Translations under genes and position numbers: made by a program
From: Puniceicoccales bacterium
Lineage (GTDB): Bacteria; Verrucomicrobiota; Verrucomicrobiia; Opitutales; UBA953
Length of the DNA stretch: 7,428 nucleotides
Assembly: GCA_031289285.1 (NCBI GenBank)
Contig: JAITPT010000281.1
Location: forward strand, 1 to 7,428
Direction of reading: 5' to 3'
In this document: piece by piece, positions 5,058 through 7,428 of the stretch
Position numbering within the stretch: the first letter of the stretch is position 1
Layout of the letters: each line of letters starts with the position of its first letter
The notes under the pieces: generated by a model
Told to the model about the DNA's origin: nothing
The model's database searches: none
The model's input: only the letters and a program-made list of their open reading frames with translations

Positions 5058-6821
5058 TTATCGGAGGCGTGCGTTTGCGAAGTCGCGCAGCAGGGTGTCG
5101 GTTTCTTTGGGAGAGCGGCTGGCATAGACGCGCTCGACGAGGTTATCCAAATCCTCGCGCTTCGAGCGACGTAGGATGTAGCGGATTTCGGGAATGGCGG
5201 CGGGCGTCATGCTCAGCGAGTCTGCGCCGAGCGCGATGAGCAGTGGCGCGAATGCGGGGAAGCCTGCCAGTTCGCCGCAGACGCTTACCTTTTTCTTTTT
5301 TTCTTTACCTGCGCGGATGATGTCGCGCAGGACGATGAGGACGGCGGGGTTGCAGGGTTCGTAGAGGTGGGCGATGCGCCCGTTGCCCCTGTCCACGGCG
5401 AGCATGTATTGGACGAGGTCGTTTGTGCCGACGCTGAGGAAGTCGCAGTGCTCGGCGAGCGTGGCAGCTATGACCGCCGCGCTGGGGATTTCAATCATCG
5501 TGCCGACGGGGATGTGCTCGTCGAAGGGGATGCCCTCGGCGCGAAGTTCGCTGGCCACTTTTTGCAAAAACGCCTTGGCGTCGAGAAGTTCCTCGAGGGA
5601 GGAAATCATCGGGAACATTATTTTTGCGCTGCCGAACGCGCTGGCACGGAGAATGGCGCGGAGCTGGACACGGAAGACGCCTTTGTTTTCGAGGCAAAAA
5701 CGGATGGCGCGAAAGCCCATGAAGGGGTTGGCCTCGGCAGCGGCGTCGGAGAACAAAGCGCCGAAGGGTTTATCGCCGCCGATGTCGAGCGTGCGCACGA
5801 TGACGCGCTCCGGTGCCGCCGCTTCGAGGAGTTCGCGGCAATGCCGGAACTGCGTTTCCTCGTCGGGGATCACGTCGGTGTTTTTCAGAAAAATGCTCTC
5901 GGTGCGGTAGAGGCCGACGCCGCGTGCGTGGTTCTCGTGAGCGGCAGGCATGTCCTCCGCGCCGTTGACGTTGGCGGAGAGTTTGAAGGGAGCGCCGCCG
6001 GCGGTGACGTCGTCAAGCCCCGCCTCGGCACGGATACGCGAGCGGAGTTGCAGGCGCTCTTTGGCGATGTTCCCGTAGCGGTAGAGCGTGTCAACGGAGG
6101 GGTTGACATAGACGACGCCGTCGTGGCCGTCCACCAGCACCTCGTCGCCGTAGGAGATTTTTTTTGTGGCTTCGAGCAAGCCGACGACAGCGGGGATGCG
6201 CAGCGCACGCGCCATGATGACGGCGTGACTCGTGAGGCTGCCGCCGTCGGTGACGATTGCGAGGGCGTTGCCAGCCTCGAAGCTCGCCGTGTCGGAGGGC
6301 GTCAACTCCTCCGCCACGATGACGCGCTTATCGCTCACGCTGGCGAGCGTGCGCACGGAAAATCCGGCCAGATGGTGCAAGACGCGGCGGGCGACGTCGC
6401 GGATGTCGCCCATGCGCCCGTTGAGGTAGGGGTCGTGCGCCTCTGCGAAAAACTTGATGTAGCGCGAGGCGACTTGGAAGAAGCAGTGCTCGATGTTGCG
6501 CGTGGTTTCGCCGAGAGTTTTGAGCGTGTCGCCGATGAGCGCGGGGTCTTCGAGCACGAGCAGGTGGGCGTCGAAGATGGACGCCTCACTCTCGCCAAGG
6601 CGCTCGGCGATAGACTGCCGTAGGGCAGACAACTCCTCTCGAGTGGCGAGAAGCGCCCGCTCGAAACGTAGCTTCTCGCCCTCCAAGGCGGCAGCAGCCA
6701 CGGGATAATTGGGCACCTTGGGCGCGTCGCGGAAAAAGACAAACGCCGGACCCTGCGCAACACCTTGGACGGCGGCGACGCCCTTGATTATGAGTTCCGG
6801 TTTGTCGGCGGGTTGTGGCAT
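5058..6821 (-). CDS. ptsI: PTS Enzyme I (phosphoenolpyruvate-protein phosphotransferase)
   Basis: Cytoplasmic enzyme that takes phosphate from PEP onto a histidine and passes it to HPr, starting the sugar phosphotransferase relay. The 587 residues are close to the usual ~575. Seen in order: N-terminal KGVAAVQGVAQGPAF (13-27); helical HPr-binding region (about 40-150); phospho-histidine motif GGSLTSHAVIMAR (193-205, active His199); then the PEP-binding TIM barrel with GLYRTE (Arg306), RTLDIGGDKP (Arg343), NPFMGFRAIRF (Arg371), IMFPMISSLEEL (401-412), MIEIPSAA (Glu444), signature DFLSVGTNDLVQYMLAVDR (460-478) and VCGELAG (Cys515, the usual acid/base cysteine). All expected catalytic residues are present. 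The frame stays open 84 codons upstream, but that part translates repeats and low-complexity DNA, so the ATG at 6819-6821 is preferred: it sits 12 codons before the conserved KGVAA. No clear Shine-Dalgarno precedes it. No ptsH or EII gene is nearby. GC is high and homogeneous, unlike the neighbouring hydrolase. Confidence 0.96.
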   Translation of the reverse strand: MPQPADKPELIIKGVAAVQGVAQGPAFVFFRDAPKVPNYPVAAAALEGEKLRFERALLATREELSALRQSIAERLGESEASIFDAHLLVLEDPALIGDTLKTLGETTRNIEHCFFQVASRYIKFFAEAHDPYLNGRMGDIRDVARRVLHHLAGFSVRTLASVSDKRVIVAEELTPSDTASFEAGNALAIVTDGGSLTSHAVIMARALRIPAVVGLLEATKKISYGDEVLVDGHDGVVYVNPSVDTLYRYGNIAKERLQLRSRIRAEAGLDDVTAGGAPFKLSANVNGAEDMPAAHENHARGVGLYRTESIFLKNTDVIPDEETQFRHCRELLEAAAPERVIVRTLDIGGDKPFGALFSDAAAEANPFMGFRAIRFCLENKGVFRVQLRAILRASAFGSAKIMFPMISSLEELLDAKAFLQKVASELRAEGIPFDEHIPVGTMIEIPSAAVIAATLAEHCDFLSVGTNDLVQYMLAVDRGNGRIAHLYEPCNPAVLIVLRDIIRAGKEKKKKVSVCGELAGFPAFAPLLIALGADSLSMTPAAIPEIRYILRRSKREDLDNLVERVYASRSPKETDTLLRDFANARLR

Positions 6822-7038
6822 GATGTGGGTTTTGAAAAGAGAAGGAAGCGGCAGGAAGACGGGTAAAAGCGGGCGGGGTTTGTGGCAGCTTTCAGGAGGG
6901 AGGGGAAGCATTTTTTTTGCATTTCGCTGCCCCCCCCCTGCCCTTCCCCTTCCTCTCTCCGAATAATTAACCAGACTAAAGATTTTGCCGTGTGTGTGGT
7001 GGGGGGAGGGGGGGGGGATGCGGGGGAAGCGGTTTAAC
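6822..7038 (-). promoter_or_regulatory. Region upstream of ptsI: homopolymer tracts, no clear promoter
   Basis: The only AT-rich island is GAATAATTAACC (6961-6972), about 140 bp before the ptsI ATG; it could hold a promoter but no good -35/-10 pair is visible. The rest is low complexity: an eight-T run (6911-6918), C-rich tracts (about 6931-6950), and G tracts on the plus strand at 7001-7006, 7008-7017 and 7022-7026, which could form a G-quadruplex on the ptsI template strand. No Shine-Dalgarno is seen before the ATG. Confidence 0.3.
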
Positions 7039-7077
7039 CACAAAGGACACAAAGGATGACACAAGGGACACAAAGGT
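7039..7077 (+). repeat. CACAAAGGA 9-bp repeat array
   Basis: Two exact units (7039-7047 and 7048-7056), three spacer bases, then CACAAGGGA (7060-7068) and CACAAAGGT (7069-7077). From memory, ACCACAAAGGACACAAAGG-type strings are dispersed in the intergenic DNA of several environmental bacterial phyla; their role is unknown. On the minus strand this array gives a Cys/Pro/Leu-rich N-terminal extension to the ptsI frame, which is why that extension is rejected. Confidence 0.8.
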
Positions 7078-7083
7078 TTTTTT

Positions 7084-7146
7084 GAGTTTTTTGAGGTTTT
7101 GAGTTTTTGAGTTTTTGAGTTTGGAAGTTTGAGTTTGAGGTTTTAG
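7084..7146 (+). repeat. GAGTTTTT short tandem repeat
   Basis: GAG followed by a T run recurs at 7084, 7093, 7101, 7109 and 7117, with spacing of 9 then 8 bp, and in shorter degenerate form to 7146. It directly follows the CACAAAGGA array, so the two form one composite repeat of about 108 bp. Confidence 0.75.
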
Positions 7147-7221
7147 TTCCCCGCTATTTCAAAACGCCTACTGTCTCTCCCTTGGTTCCTCGCTACTTTG
7201 AGTGGAAGCTCGGACGCCTCC

Positions 7222-7319
7222 AGCCCCGCATGGGGCGAGATGTGCATAACCGGAGGTGTAGCGCAGCGAAACCTCCGGACAGCCGCGCATCCGCAACAAA
7301 GCCCCGCAGGGGGCGAGAT
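7222..7319. repeat. REP-like triple-palindrome element
   Basis: Two 20-bp direct repeats, at 7222-7241 and 7300-7319, differ at one position and share AGCCCCGCA followed by GGGGCGAGAT. Each contains a GCCCC...GGGGC hairpin. Between them is a perfect 8-bp stem CCGGAGGT (7250-7257) with ACCTCCGG (7271-7278) around a 13-nt loop. The order hairpin, larger hairpin, hairpin with the outer two in direct orientation resembles clustered REP-type elements. No transposase is nearby in the window. Confidence 0.75.
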
Positions 7320-7428
7320 TATCGGATTACCAGATGCTGGTGGTGTGTATTCCGTTGCAATTTCGTAGAGGGCGCGTGGTGGGCACTGCACGGGAAAGTT
7401 GCACGAACCGCAGCGAAGTCAAGTAATA
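7320..7428. other. Right-edge intergenic DNA
   Basis: No gene is supported. A 30-codon plus-strand open frame starts at the ATG at 7333-7335, but it has no recognisable features and continues out of the repeat element. The stretch at 7147-7221, on the other side of the element, is likewise empty. Confidence 0.4.

Noticed and set aside
5367..6623. 418-codon open frame on the plus strand
   Set aside because: It is antisense to ptsI, which has all catalytic motifs; the long frame is a by-product of high GC at third codon positions.
6822..7073. 84-codon N-terminal extension of ptsI
   Set aside because: It translates the CACAAAGG array and C/G homopolymers into Cys/Pro/Arg-rich sequence; Enzyme I proteins start near the KGVAA motif, which fits the ATG at 6819-6821.
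7143..7391. 82-codon minus-strand frame at the right edge
   Set aside because: Most of it is translated REP-like hairpin sequence.

Overview
The window holds two complete, clearly recognisable genes, both on the minus strand. They are flanked by about 1.7 kb (left) and 0.6 kb (right) of repeat-rich DNA with little convincing coding content. The overall GC content is high, with a large secreted GH106-type rhamnosidase, a stand-alone PTS Enzyme I, weak or absent Shine-Dalgarno sites and many palindromic and short tandem repeats. This fits a polysaccharide-degrading Verrucomicrobiota bacterium, perhaps of the Opitutales. That placement is an inference from style; there is no rRNA or other phylogenetic marker here.

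Right part (minus strand, read from high to low coordinates): a repeat-filled region at 6822-7428 contains a REP-like triple palindrome, a GAGTTTTT-type array, a 9-bp CACAAAGGA array and long G/C tracts. It leads into ptsI (5058-6821), the PEP-dependent Enzyme I of the phosphotransferase system, with every key catalytic motif intact. After a 50-bp C/A-rich leader comes a 1087-residue secreted glycoside hydrolase of family GH106 (1744-5007). The spacing allows co-transcription. Taken together, one gene would release L-rhamnose or similar sugars outside the cytoplasm and the other is the first step of a PEP-driven sugar-uptake or regulatory phosphorelay. The functional link is inferred only from adjacency. 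No HPr or EII gene is present in the window.

Middle-left (about 780-1743): palindromes lie downstream of the hydrolase. Then comes a stretch with coding-like codon use on the minus strand (895-1441) that has no proper start codon, is interrupted by a 7-bp-period repeat array and needs a frameshift to stay open. I read it as a degraded gene of unknown function. It converges on a 36-codon plus-strand ORF (788-898) that would encode a one-span membrane peptide; the two stop codons overlap.

Far left (1-780): almost pure repeat DNA. There are six copies or variants of GGGGACAGGTCTG, two long direct repeats sharing a CCATAAAAAC/GTTTTTATGG stem (one copy carries an exact extra 18 bp in the loop), a 16-bp near-perfect hairpin with a competing alternative pairing, poly-T/poly-G tracts, and a 9/18-bp minisatellite. 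This is the least explained part of the window. It looks like the substrate of a REP/RAYT-type or other single-strand-hairpin mobilisation process, but no transposase is present here.
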